NCBI GenBank assembly: GCA_025331445.1
Contig: JAIWNE010000071.1
Location: forward strand, 1-64,000
Reading direction: 5' to 3'
DNA length: 64,000 nt
Origin: Blakeslea trispora
Lineage: Eukaryota; Mucoromycota; Mucoromycetes; Mucorales; Choanephoraceae
Part shown: positions 1 through 13,800 of the stretch, in pieces
Position numbering within the stretch: position 1 is the first letter of the stretch
Layout: each line of letters starts with the position of its first letter
Notes under the pieces: generated by a model
Seen by the model: only the letters and a program-made list of their open reading frames with translations
What the model was told of the DNA's origin: nothing
The model's database searches: none
Position numbers and translations under genes: made by a program

Positions 1-199
1 TCTATACTGTCTAGCATCTTCAATGTGCTCAGCTCTATACTGTCTAGCATCTTCAGTGTGCGCAGCTCTATACTGTCTGGCTTCTTCACTATTGCTCAGC
101 TCTATACTGTCTGGCTTCTTCACTATGCTCAGCTCTATACTGTCTGGCTTCTTCACTATGCTCAGCTCTATACTGTCTGGCTTCATCACTATGCTCAGC
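1..199. repeat. 33-bp tandem repeat encoding 11-residue units
   Basis: Six successive copies of a 33-bp unit beginning tctatactgtctggcttctt fill the first 199 bases and run off the window edge. On the minus strand each unit encodes an 11-residue charged repeat of the type RAEHSEEARQY. Units differ by a few substitutions. The third copy (about 67-100) is 34 bp because of one extra T near 93. The repeat is part of the reading frame described next. Confidence 0.9.
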
Positions 200-610
200 T
201 CTATATCTTCTTCGATACGACCTTCCTTCTTCGGAATTGTTTCGGTCTCTCTGCCGCTTTCTAATTGATTCAGAGTTGTTTGCAACGTAGGATCGTTGAT
301 TCTCTCTTCTTCTTCTTGCTCTTTCATTTTCCACATTGGAAAGTCTAAACCGACTTGTTTGGCCTGAGTATGTGACGGTGGAATTTGTTGCATCTCGAGG
401 TACATCTTGAATGGGTGAACTCATGTCATCACTTGCAAGAGTTTCAGTTGAAGAGCTTGGGGCAGTATTGCTCTGGCTTTCAGGGGCAAGGTCTTCATTG
501 CTGTTTGCTTGTCTTGTTAGAAGGCTTGCAGGGAATCTGATGTAGATTCTTTCATCTTCTGATTGAGGCGTTCTCTCATTACGCCTAGATCTAAGTCGAG
601 TTTTGGGCAT
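1..610 (-). pseudogene. Charged, repeat-rich protein N-terminus, frameshifted; possibly Helitron-related
   Basis: A minus-strand frame starts at 610 and runs 173 codons to a stop at 89-91. It has an acidic/serine-rich N-terminus, then an Arg-rich stretch with ERARRRRENQRSY, then 11-residue repeats of AEHSEEARQYR type. The stop comes from a one-base insertion in the third 33-bp repeat. Beyond it the same repeat continues in the neighbouring frame to the window edge, so the original protein was longer. Arg-rich ENQRSY-like segments before a helicase-like region are familiar from fungal Helitron polyproteins, but no catalytic domain is visible here, so that identity is a guess. Alternatives are an ordinary repeat-rich hypothetical gene, or a sequencing error in the repeat. 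Confidence 0.45.
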
Positions 611-749
611 ATCTTTGAGTATTTGTTATCTGAAAGAGATAATGTTTTATTTTATTTCTAAAATTAGAGGTATTCTATCTTGACAATAACAATGTAGTTT
701 GCAGGCTTAAGCTTAATCTACTGTTCCTGACTCAAGCTTGCTTCGCCTG

Positions 750-773
750 AGGGGGAGAGACGACCCTCCCCCT
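750..773. other. GC-rich hairpin in the gene-free stretch 611-1895
   Basis: The arms agggggag (750-757) and ctccccct (766-773) are perfectly complementary around an 8-base loop, inside a locally GC-rich patch (about 735-790) that differs from the AT-rich surroundings. A near-repeat of ttaatcta flanks it (712-719 and 800-807). It could be the end of a transposable element linked to the frame at 1-610, but no terminus was proven. Otherwise 611-1895 shows no supportable gene, only AT-rich sequence with homopolymer runs. Confidence 0.4.
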
Positions 774-1895
774 TGAACCCCCTCACAGGCTGGTTTAGGC
801 TTAATCTATGTAATTTTCTCATTGCTTGTTATCTACGGTTTTTGCTTGAGGCTTCTCATATCATTTTCATGTTTGTATGCACATCCATGTAGAGCTTGTT
901 GTTCTTTGGCTGTTCCATATATGGTAATTTTTTGTCACAATATTTTTTTTTTTATTTTTTTCTTCATTTCCAAAGGCTTATTTGATACTCCGTATAAAAC
1001 GCCAAAAAGTGGCTGTATTTAAAAGCTGTTTTAAAATCAGAACAAGGGAAACTTTGACTAAGGCAGGAAAATGTTTCCCAAGATAAATCATCAAGTTTGT
1101 TCTGTGGTGCCCTGATTTTAATTGAAACACATTATTATGACTGTCTTCCTACAATGGTAAAACATACCTATTGTGTTATGCTACACCATTTACCTCAAAT
1201 CATATAAAACCACAACAACCCTCTTCCTCACACATCTTGTTTTTTTCTCTTCCTCGCATTCTATTTCAATTTAAATACTTCTAACTTTACTTATATCAAT
1301 TAACCCATTACCAACAATTTGGTTAGTATTATTAACCACTTATTCTTATATTTTATGTTTTAACCTACAACTTTTATCCAGTTGGTAACTGTATTTTAAA
1401 TAAAACTTTGAACCACAAATCAAGTTTAAAAAAGTTTTCCCAACTTTGCGGGCTTTGCTTTTTATCAGCTCAAAAATTTCTATTAGGTGGGAGTGTTTAC
1501 CAAATTATTTGCAACCAAGGTGTCTTTTATCACTTCTTAAACTATGTAAAGACAGATAGGTTGAGATTTAATAGATTCTTTATCTGTTTTTGAAATAAAC
1601 TATCTTTTATTCTGCTATTCTACGGTCACACACATTTAAACATTTCAGATAGAAAAAAAATGGCCATTTTTTTTCTATCTGATTGTACTATCATGAATAA
1701 ATCTGTTATTTTATCTCATAAAAACAGTCTAGCCCATAATTGGCCACAATGATTATTCCAAGCCTATAAAAAATCGCGTCTGTTTCTTTCACTGATTTGT
1801 ATTGCCGACGCGTTATTTTTTTTTTTTTTAAAAAAAAAAGCGTATAGGTGGTTTGATTTCTTTGTGTTTTTCTTCTCCCATCAACAACAATTGAC

Positions 1896-4800
1896 ATGTC
1901 AAAGCTGAAGCGTATTGAGACATTTGCAAGAAAACTTCGTGAGGCTTGTCAACCGCCAGTTCAGTCGGATGAGATATTGCAACTAGCTCATGACATTAGT
2001 CTGGAGCTACTATCAAACATGACTGAAGATGACTTAGGTAGATCCAAATAGAGCAACTAAGAAAAGCACCTAATTGACTGTCTAATAGACACTACATGCT
2101 CGCTTCTTTTCTCAAAAGAGGGTGCTATCACCTATTTTCTGTCAAAATTTCGAGAATCGCCTGCTGGTGAAATAGCGTCAGCTATATCCGACGTTCTCAA
2201 AGCATTATGTGCCTTTCTGAAAAAGCGAAAATGGAATTCAACATTGCAAAAGCATGCAAGGCTAATATTAGTGAGTCATACATTTAATTACAAAAGAAAA
2301 CCTGGCTGTAGAAATTTAACATTGTGTTCACTTTTTAGAGCCAATGTGCTCTTATTGGCCAAAGAGGAAACGCAAACACTAAATCAATAGCAATTGAGGT
2401 CATTATGATCATGATTGATCCCAAAAACATGTTCGACGCAGCAGACTTTGATCTTGTAGCAGTTTACGAAGTGTAATAATACTATCAGCATTCCATGTTA
2501 ATCTGTTTCGGTTTATTCATTCATGTTTAAATAGATTTTCAAGCCATTACATCACAGAAAGAAAGTCAACGACTGTCAGGGCAAAGATACTCGAACTGTT
2601 GGGCATGATTGCAAAATACCATCAAGGTATTGTGCCAGAATCCAAACTTTTGACATTGAAGCGCTGGTGCTTTGACAGTGTTATTCATCAAGTCAGCAAC
2701 CAATCTAAAAATGAAGGTGAAGGTAATATGATCAGTGGCGCCTTGGTTTGCATCAACTCTCTTTTGCATCGTTCTTCATTTGAATCAGAAGAGTTAGCTC
2801 AACTACTTCAGATCATAATCAAGGTGTTATACGCTTACAAAGAAGCCTCTCGCTTCGCAGCACCCCTCTCTGCTCTTGTCCTTTTCAGAGAAAACGCTAG
2901 TCTTTTTAGTCATCTTGTATTGACCCATTGTGAACGCCTCAACGGATGCCTGCAGTTTTGGGCCTCACATCATAATGTCACTTGCTACAAATTTGGTGTA
3001 GCTTCATATGAGGAGTTTTTGAGACAGGTAATTCTTTCTTGTTTATACTAGCCTATGATGCCTAACTCTTTTTTTTCTGTTAAAAAAATCAAATCAAATC
3101 AAAAGCTATCAGTAGCACTATTGGAAAATATCGATGGCTCTCGAGAGACCGCCATATTTACGGTAAGAGCAACTTTATGCAATTTTCAAATCGCTGCTGA
3201 TATATTATAAACAGGTGTTTATGCAAAAATTTAGATCAACACTAGAAGAGGCCGATAGCTTGGAAAACATAAATCAAGTATCTGCAGCTATCCGTAGTGT
3301 AGGTTACTTTTCCAAGATCTTTTCGAAAAAGCTAGATACGAGAGAAATCGATGCATTGCGTAACAGCTTAATACGAATTAGCGATTGGTTCTATTCTGAG
3401 TATGCTTTTTAAAATTTTTATGCTTTGTGATTTCTTATTGGTCTTTCCGTTTTGTTTATAGAGCGAATGCGAATCAAAAGCAATATCTGCGCCATCTTCC
3501 AGCATTCATTCGATCTTACACCTTATTTGCTGAAGAATTTGAATCAATCCCGATTGAATTGATGGACACAATCAATCAAATGTGTGATATATTCATTAGA
3601 TGCTATCACAATATATCTGGATTCTATAGGAGGAGTGGATCTCTTTATATTCGAGAGCTCTTGCGCATGCTCTACAAATCCAATGAAAGCACTTTTCGAA
3701 AATTTGTCAACACTTTATGTAAGTATATTTAACAAGCTTTCGATACTCAAGAGAAGCATTCTAACTATGTCTATTTTTTCAGTTGAAAAGGCACTTATTT
3801 ATACCTGCACTACAATACGATCATTAGAAGGAGAAGAACATCCATTGTACACTGAGCTATTGTATTTCTGGAAAATTGTTCTAAAAGATCACCAAACCCA
3901 GGCTACAATAACTAATTTTCACGACACAGAAGAAAAAGTAACAAAAGAGGAAGAGGATGAAGAGGATGTTGCAATTGAAAACGTTCGCTATTTTTATCAA
4001 GACACATACACAGTGGATCCTGAGGGCTTGACTGATGGTCTATATGACGCTTTTATATCCAATGCACTTAAACTGATTAAGACTTTTGACCTGAGATTAA
4101 AGAATGCAGAAGAGAAAGATCAAGAAGCCAATGAAGAGCAAAGTCCGACTATATTAAGCAATGCTCTTTCTCCTATCAACCAAAAAGATTTTCATCTCTT
4201 TCAAAATCTTGTTAGATTTTGGTCTGCCATCTTTCAAGAAGTCGAACACTCTCGCATCGTTCATTGGATACATGTTGCAAGCTCTGTCATAATTGACCTA
4301 AGTGTTATGCATCCTCTAGTCAGCGGATTCTATCGGATGCAGGCTGATGTTTTGATGGTCTGTGAGCAACTTCAGTTCTTTCGTGGATGTCATGCCTTTC
4401 AAAACAATAACAAAAATGTAACCATTAGTCAAGCTGCTAAGGTAAAGTAACCATTTTATTATTATTGTGCTGCCTTCTTTCTATTGTACAGCAATGTTAA
4501 CTTTTACATCAGCCCAAAGAATTTGCGATCTACCTTGCAATTAGAGAGTATCTGAGAGAAGTATGGCATAAACTTCAACAGTTTACCGACGAATTGCTAG
4601 CATCATGCCTCCATCTCCTACTTTCATATCCTACCGAGTTCTTTGATACCAATGAGCTTATTGCACCTCTCGAAAAAGCACTTAGGTTAGGTGTTTCATA
4701 CCATCCTCTTGCTTCTGTAGCTATGGATAGCCTAGACAAACTGCTTGATCCTAGCCTTAACTTTGGCATTGACTCCAAATTTTTATCGCATATCTTGCCA

Positions 4801-7800
4801 TGTATCAATGAATATTTGTTGGTGGGTGTTCTTTCATTCGGTCTAGAGCAAGAAAGTGGAAAGAGAAATCTTAGAATACCAACAGCACAACAACGTCGAT
4901 ACGAAATAGCCAATACGAAAAAGACATCTGGTCAGCTAGGTGTGATGAAGCGCAATTACTTTGATCTTCCTGCACTTCAGCGAAGAATGATGCAGTTTCT
5001 TGGCAGATTGGGAGGCAAAAATAAGCAGCTTTTATTAAGAGATGGAGCATCTGTCCAGAAAACAGATATACTTGCCTGGGACTCGGAGAGAAGAGTTGAG
5101 CTTCGAGTTCCTTTTAAAAACATTAAGGTCACCATTTACCTAGATGAGTATCTTCCCCGCATTTGCGAGCTGGCTGAATCATCTCCTGACAGACAAGTTA
5201 AAATAGCAGCATGTGAACTACTACATGGTCTATTACTTTACATGATTGGCAGTAGTGCCTTTCAAGCGGTCAATCAGACAGGACCAAAAACTTCTGAATT
5301 CTATAAGTTCTATCTACGTATTTTTCCAATCATGCTTCGGCTTGCCATTGATCCTGATCAAATTGCTCGAGACATGTTCCAAGCATTATATGCACAAGTA
5401 ATTCATTGGTTGACCAACAATGCGCAATATGAGAACAGAGAAACAATTGCTTTGCTTCAAGCACTTTTAGACGCTTCATGCAATACTGAAGCTGGTCTTC
5501 GAGATTACGGGGCTGAATGTATTCAAGAGTTTGTGAAATGGTCTATCAAACAGACATCTCGCTCTTCCGAAGGTGCAGATAACATCCGTTCTCTTTTGCG
5601 AAGACTTTATAATTTGATGATTAGCCCAAGTATCTCAAAGCGTTTAGGAGCTGCTTTGGTCTTCAATCGTATTTATAGATTATTTCGAGAAGAAGAAAAG
5701 CTTGTCAAAACCTTTACGATCGAAATTCTTGGACAACTGTTTCTCAGCCTAAAGATAGCTGAAAACGATCATCCTTCAGTTGGTACACGAGATCAGATAA
5801 TTGAAGCTATTTCACACATTCGACGTATTATCCGAGAAAAGGCAACTTATTTTTGCTCAAATGAAGCTAGGAACACATTCATTAACAATCCAAACGTAAA
5901 GGATCTTACAACCCTAGTATTTTGGACTTTTGAGCAAAGCGGAAAGTTACAGCGCACCTATGCTAAGGTTTGCATTAACTTTTTTACTGAATTTTGTCCC
6001 CTTGCAAACGAGCGTATGACTCCAAAGCATTGGCTACAAAATCAGCTAAAAAAAGATCCTCTCTTTCTTGTCAACGTCTTTGAAAAAGGACAACTCAAAA
6101 CCCCATCTACAACTGATGGCGATAGTTACATTGTATCAGAATATCTTGATTGGCTCAAGCATGTAAACAGTGCTTTGGACGGATATGTTTGGCTAATTGA
6201 ACGTGATATAATCGAACCACTAACCCTACTCAAAATGACATCGTCTACAATTTTGGAAGCCATATCTCTTTTTATCCGCAATAAGCCTTCCGACTATCTT
6301 GGAGACAAGCTACAAGAGAGTACTGTTGAGAGAAACAAAATCATCTCCATATATGCGTATTTGTCAGTTCGACTGATCTATTTTTTTGATCTCGCTGTAA
6401 AATCTAATGAGCAAGGGCTCTTGTGCTTGCAGTACCTTGAGCGAGTATTTTCCGATGTGTTTTATCATCATCACTTTATGGACAGTATTGCGCAGGCCTT
6501 ACTGCTTCCTAAAGAGACATCAGAAGCAATTCTATCTTACCAAGGCAATGCCATCACATACTCTAGCGTCATTCGTGTATTCGATATAGCCAAAGGATAT
6601 ATTTCCACAATGAAAGCTAAAGGCTCTATGATGTTCGAAAACGAGTTAGCAACATCACTAAGTCAAGTATTACAATTTTCAAAAATAGATATCGCAATGC
6701 ATTCAAAGATCGATAGTGGTAAGATCAATGAAAAAACTCAATTTTTACTGAGCGTCAAATAACACTGGGTTTTATTTTAGATCATTCTTCTCTGATTCAA
6801 ATTATTCAGACAGTCGAGGGCATTCGATTCTTACAATCAATTAGTATGCTTGAAATTGTTTGTCAAAAAAGCTACCAACTGAACCACAATTATCCGCGCA
6901 CTACACATGATTATTGTAGTCATCTTTTCAAAACCTATCTCGTTCTTTGCTTGGATGCACAAAAGCCTCTTCAACTGCAAATTACCGGAAACTTGCTTCT
7001 CATAGCGTTTTCTCAGCCAGGGTTTGCAAGTGCACATGCTACAGACTTATTAGCATTATCAGGTTCTTTGATGGAACTCGATAAAAATCAGAAAGTCGAA
7101 ATCTTTCAAAAGCATCTTGAATATGTAAGTTTTCTTGAATTTTGTTGCAATCATACTCAGATTGCTTGACTAATATACTACGTTAGATTTCAGACTGTAT
7201 CAGCAACAATGCCGGTGTCTTTTCAAAGGTTTTTGTAAACTATATCAATACGCCTTTAGTTTATGAATACTTGTTTCTCTTTTTTGACTACCTCAAGACC
7301 AACAGGTTAAGCCATCGTAAACTTGTTTGGAATTTTACCAATTATGTAAGCTGTCAGTTTCTTTTGCTACTTATCTTTCTAACATGAAGCTTGAATTCTC
7401 TCTTGACAGCTTGTTGAACATACCGATCTGATAGAAGCCATGTAAGACATTGAAATTAAGTCTATTTTTGTAACTGCGTTATTCTTACTAGATGCCTTTA
7501 TAGTGTAAATTGTTGGAGCACTGATGAACAGCTTTTTAACTTGGTTGCTTTCTTGAAATTACTATTCGGTGCGGATCCTGGTATACTGTCAAGATCAAAA
7601 GGAAAGCCTATATTTGATATGCTTTGGCAAACTTATATCCGCTTGCTTGGAAAAGACAATGCTTTCAAGGTTAAAAGCGCTGCACTTGACCTATTACCTG
7701 TATTCATCTGTCTTGAGGATAAGTATACTGAAAAAGTAAGTAGTCGATTTGTTATTCGGCATCTTGAAGCAAACTAAACATGTTTTGTTTAGCTCTCCAA

Positions 7801-10800
7801 CATGATACACAATACCTTTATTAAAGATGCGCCCAACCCTACGTCGCTTTTAAAAAAGGGCTCAATTATGTACGTTGGTTTAAAGCAAAAAAAAGTGCTT
7901 TAATTTACCTGACATTCATATGAATAGGTATAACGAGTATATAAGTACTTTGGACAAGCTCTTGGATATAATGGCAACGTTCAAATCTATTATGATTTTT
8001 AAACTGCTCAAAGTGACATTTGTTCAAGAGGAAAAACACATACACGAAGTTGCAATCAAGAGATGTATAGAGAAATTTTCTAAAAATTTGGGTTTGAAAA
8101 GCTTTCTTAGTATCACGCAGGATTGTTTTGAGTGAGTGTTTAATGGCTTGTTTGCCTCTAATTGCTAAACCTTATTAATTTTGTTCTATATAGCCTTTTT
8201 AAGGATAACAATTACCTTTTGATGCATCGACGCAATTTGGTTGAATTAATTATCTTTTTGTTTGCTAATGCCGAGGACAATCATATAGTGGCATTCTATG
8301 AAAAAAATATAAGCTACATACTTAGTTTTGTTGTAGCAGCCGAAGATAAAGCAAACATAGTTATTAGCAAGGCTCTCGATTGGGGTCAAAGGGCCTGTTG
8401 TCTCCGCCTGATCCAAATTATGTATGAAAAACTTCCTAGAGATCTTGTAGAAAAAGATAGTCGTATCAATCAAGCATGGCTCAGATCGTCAGAAAACGTG
8501 CGCAAGAAAATCATGCATGCTTCTGTTTTGGGGGTATTTACTTCAATGCGAAACTCAACTAGGTCCGAAAAACCAAGAGATGGGCGTGCAGAATATTTCA
8601 GCTACACTCAAGCAACAGTGAATGCTATGATAGCGGTTCTTTTGCGTATGTCAGACAAGCCGGGTCTATACGAGCAATTCTTTTGTAAAGGAACGGAATC
8701 TTATATCTGGGATGATATCATTGATTCTGAAGGCAGAATATATTTATCTCTTGAGTTAGATCAGCATATGCCAAAGCAAAGAATCAAGGATTTAGCAATC
8801 CAGTCAGGACATTCAATTATGGGGGATGAATATTTGGAATACACGTCTTCAATTGATTTGAAAGGAAGCAGGTAACACTAAATTTAAGTTATTATAGTTA
8901 CTATGTTATATTGACAAATTTCCTCAAAATGGTATCCATAGCTTAAGCCAAGCAACTTTTGCAGAGGTAGGTCAATCATCTCATTATACTGTATTTTGCA
9001 TATGATTTATAGTAAATACTTTTATCTATCAGACCATCATGCAAGAGACGCAAACGGAAGTGGAAGGTTCAAGTCAAAAGGACATTACATCTGTTGAAGG
9101 TCATCTTCAAGAAGATGTAGATATGGAGGATGTGAATGATGAGATAAATTATATCCAGCAGGACATTATGTTAGAAGAGTTAGAGATAGACAGCTTGAAT
9201 CAGCATCCAGTTATGGTGCCAATTACAAATGCTATCAGGAAGTTACACAACGATATTCTGCCTCCTAACGAAGAGACGCACGACATGCCAAAATGGATGA
9301 CTGATCTCAATAACGCTTTCACATCTGCCAAAGATATAAAAATTCAAGTACATATCGCTAGGCTTATTACTAATTATCCATTTGCTTTTGAAAATTATGC
9401 CCAACAGTGGGTTCTACCGCTAATGAGCTTTGTAATTCAAGGAAGCAAATTTGGTGCACCTATCAACTATCTAACGCAGGATATATGCATTGTTCTTATT
9501 GTTTGGGGTAGACAGACTGAGATACCTCATGCTTCGACTACTTATTCAAGAAGAATTGTGTTTCATTTTCTGGTAATATGTAGCAAACCTGTTTTCCCTG
9601 CATCAAAAACTTATTCTTTTGACAATTTTACAACATCAACAGGAGTATCTGATTAGTCATGTGTATCATACTAGTCCTAGAATTACAAGAAGTAACATTC
9701 AAATTATCAGGGGCATCTTTCAAAACTGGAGTCAATTCATTCCAGTGCCTAGTGTAACACATCAACATATAACAATTAATTATACTGCTTTATTGATGAT
9801 CGCATCTCCTCTTTTTCTATAGAAAGCTATCTATGACCAATTCAATCATTCTCATGGCGAAGAGTTTAAGAATATTGTAGGACTTCAAGTTGCTGGCATT
9901 GTATACAGTAATAATGTCAACATTTGTGCTCCCAATGAATTTACTTCTCTTCATGACTTGACTGAGCTTGTATTCTTGTCTACTATGGCTAGAAACATTC
10001 TCTACAAAGGGAGGAAAAGTGCAGATATACCAGCCAGCGCAGCAGAGGTTTTGTTTTGGTGTATTTATCATACTTTTTTTTTTATTACTAACCTATTTAA
10101 TGATAGCTAATGAGCTGGTCCCTAAAATTTTTGAAACAACAAAACAATCCAATTCAGCATCAGGTGCGCGATTTATATAAAAGATTGGTAAGTCTTTTGT
10201 GTGGCTTTTTATGTATACATAAGCATAGCAAACTGACACACATCAGTTATCAGCTATTGGAAGCTCAAGAGATCATTCAGACAAGCAATTTCTCAAGTGC
10301 ATCAGCCGTATTCATATACATGACAAAGAACTTGGCGAAGAGTTGTTTTCGTCAGTCACTTTTCGCTTAAACAGACTTAATCTAGACGATAAAATGCTAG
10401 CTTTGCAGTTTATCGATGCCTGCTGGACAAAAGAAAAAAATGACGACATATTCAGTTATTTACATAATGCTAACATTCCGAAATTGCTGTTTAGTCAAGA
10501 TACGAAGCACCAGGCAATCGTTTTGAAAGTATTAAATACGGTTTTTGAAGTCATACAAAATGAAAGTATCGAGCAAATTACTTTGGATATCATCAAAATA
10601 TTTTCAGGCCATTCAGACATTGCTTGTAGAGTAAGTGTAGTATTAATACGTTTACATTTGCTCTTTAATTGAGGTTTTTTTTTAGGTTTTGTATTTTCAA
10701 TTTCTAAAAAAAGCATTCAAGAATGATTATCTGATTGGTATAAGACTTACAATTAAATCAGAGATCCTCAAAGGTCTTGTTGATAAAGATGAAGCTGTTT

Positions 10801-13800
10801 CATCAGAAATACTTGAGTTTGTAAAAGCGACATGGAGAATCACTGACGATATCCGCTCAACAATTTCAACAATCACAAGGTACACAAGCATTATTTTGTT
10901 TGTTATATAAATGAGACTATATCTGCTTATCATCTCTGTACATAACCAATAGTGATCTTTATATGGATGAAATTCAAGATGTCTATCTCTTGTATGCCAC
11001 ACATATCATACTCGATAATACAAAAGGCACATATGGTATCAATGAACCTATTTTTGATAAGCCATTACCAGAAGCACGGTTTGACGCTGGATATCAAAAA
11101 ATGAATACAAACTGGCAAGAAAGCACTTCTTACATGATGCCTCTTTTCTCTGAGAATCAGCGGAACACAGTAAGATAAAACAAAAACTTTGATTGTTTTT
11201 ATTGTAAACCACCTTAACATCAAACTCTTTTTTTAAACGCTTAACAGTTGGGAATGGAAGATTTGAAACTCGAGATTAGAAAAACACAAAGCTTGCTTGA
11301 ATTCAGTGTTACCCAAGGAACAGGTCGCTCTTTGGTGGCAACATTCAATTCAACAGATGATAGTAGAATATTTACTGACAAGATAGACGCAATTCAAAGT
11401 AAACACATTGATGATAACAGGTAGTATATTACTATTTAAATAGAGGGTGGCATTTGAATCTAGCTAATATCTCTGTATTTCAAAAGCTCTACTAAGGTGG
11501 CCAACCAAAAGCCAAATCCCTACTACAGCAAGCGGTTTTTAGTTGAGACCAAAGGTATCGTTAGTCGCTTCCATGCTGATCGCAACGAGCAACTTCAAAA
11601 GAAGTACTATAATCTGTTAAATTCCATGAAGGAAGCTGGAGAGAAGAAAGTGACACTCACTCGAGCCTACCGGTTAGGTAATTAAGCTTTTTCTTATCGC
11701 GAGAAAACAATGTTTGGTTCTAATGGAGATTTTTCTAGGTGAGCTTCCTGACATTCAAATTCCTCGAAGAGACTTAATATCTCCACTTGAGATTCTTGCA
11801 AGATCAGACTTTAATATCTCACGCTTGCTTTACAGCAGTTTGATAGTTAGTATAGTCAATGAAACAAAGCAAACAGTAAGGCTTGTTTTATCTAAATACT
11901 ATAAGGTCTATTCTTAACACATATCGCAATAGCCTGAGGGGGAAGAATTTCAAACAAAAATAGTCCATTTGATTGATAAGCATCTTCGAAAAAGCACCAT
12001 CAACTTTACTCCTACCATTGGGTCATTCCTGAGAATTATATTTGATTTAGAAGCATCTATAGATGGACTTGTAATTAAAGATGTCAGTAGCAAAAGCTAC
12101 AATCACCATTTAGGGATTGCCATTATCGAAAGACAATTGCTGAAGGGCGACGATTCTCCAAAGCGTAAGAAAACCTCCAATCCTTAATCTATATGCTAAA
12201 TAACGTATTTTATTTATCTTTAATAGCCAAAAAAAGAGCCTTCAATAGCTTGTCGCCATCCAAAGAAAAGTGGATCCATTTGTCTCTTCTCTATCAGGAT
12301 ATAGATGAATTAGAAATTTTTCAAAATAGCTATCTTGCTAATGTAGTTTCTAGTGAATATGCCAAAGGTTAGTCTCATTTAAGTCACTCATTTTTGCTAT
12401 CTCTAAGAAAAATAATTAGCTGGTGTAAAAGCCCAAAACAAAGGTGACTTTGCAAGTTCATTCAACTATTTTGATAAAGCTTTGAATGAAGATGGAACGA
12501 GTGCAAACGTTACCGAAAAATTATTATGGGAACAACAAATGCTGTATTGCAGAACGCAGTTAGGTCAATGGGACTCAATTGCTAAGGATACACTTAAGAT
12601 GACTGAAAGGAACTTTCAAAAATTATGGCTGGATTGCCGGGTAACTGGTAACGATTGAAGCAAATTGAAACGTATTCTCATAATCTATATTCCATAACAG
12701 GATCCATATCTTTCTTACTTTATGAAAAGCTTTTCTAAATTGAAGAACAATGGAGCTGCAGTGGATTCAAGTAATACATCTGATGAATGGACAGTGGACA
12801 ATCCTAATCCAATCTTTCGTTTTTTGGACTTGGCCTACGAAAACGATGCTCATCGCCGCGATGTTTCGCATAACTTTGCGTACGGTAAGAAAAGACAATA
12901 AGAGTCATAACTAGTATACTAGCTCAATTACTAAGAGAATGATGTCTAACGTTTTCTCTTCTTTTTCGTTTTATTTTAGAAACATCCCTTGTAGAGACAT
13001 ACCGTCACAATTATAGTCGAGCTAGACAGACTATTGGTCATTTTTACGATTCGCTTTTGAACTCTTGGACGACATTGCATCCATTAGCTCACACTAGCCG
13101 TCTATCAAAACTCAGTCAATTACAACGTGTAAGTGTATTGTAATTATATAGACTGATATTCATTCCATGTGCCTTTTCATTTTACGTTTACAGGCAGTTG
13201 AATTGGAAGATTACTTGAGACTTCATAAAGAGTTTGAAGATGGAACGATAAAGGTTGAACAAGTAGAGAGATTTACAAGGCAACTCATGCTGAGGTTAGT
13301 TTATAGTGAATATGTCAAGTTTAGCACTCTAAAGTTACTAACAACGATTCTGACAGATACCCGAATGAGCGAATGGATCGCATGGATGTTTGGCACGATA
13401 TTTTATTATCAAGATTCGAATTTATTGATCAAATCGTCCAACATTATCCTAAGGTAACTCTATTTGTCATGTAAACATTAGAAAAGAAGACTAAAACTTT
13501 GAGGTTGAAGAATTGTCAGATTGATCAAGAGCTGTGCACACTCTTGGATCAAGCAAAAACCAAATTTCTTAAAACCACAGGATGGGCAGCGATCGAGCAA
13601 CACAACACAACTTACTTTACAGTCATTTTGGATAAATTGAAGAATTTAAACAAATTAATTGAGAGTCAAATAGGATTTATTGCTTACACTGAACATGAAT
13701 CCATTCATAAGCCAATCGATAAGAAGCAAGGATTCATTGCAAGCACAATTGTGAAATCCTTATTGTTTACGGTAAGTCATGAGGAAGGAGAGGTTTTTGA

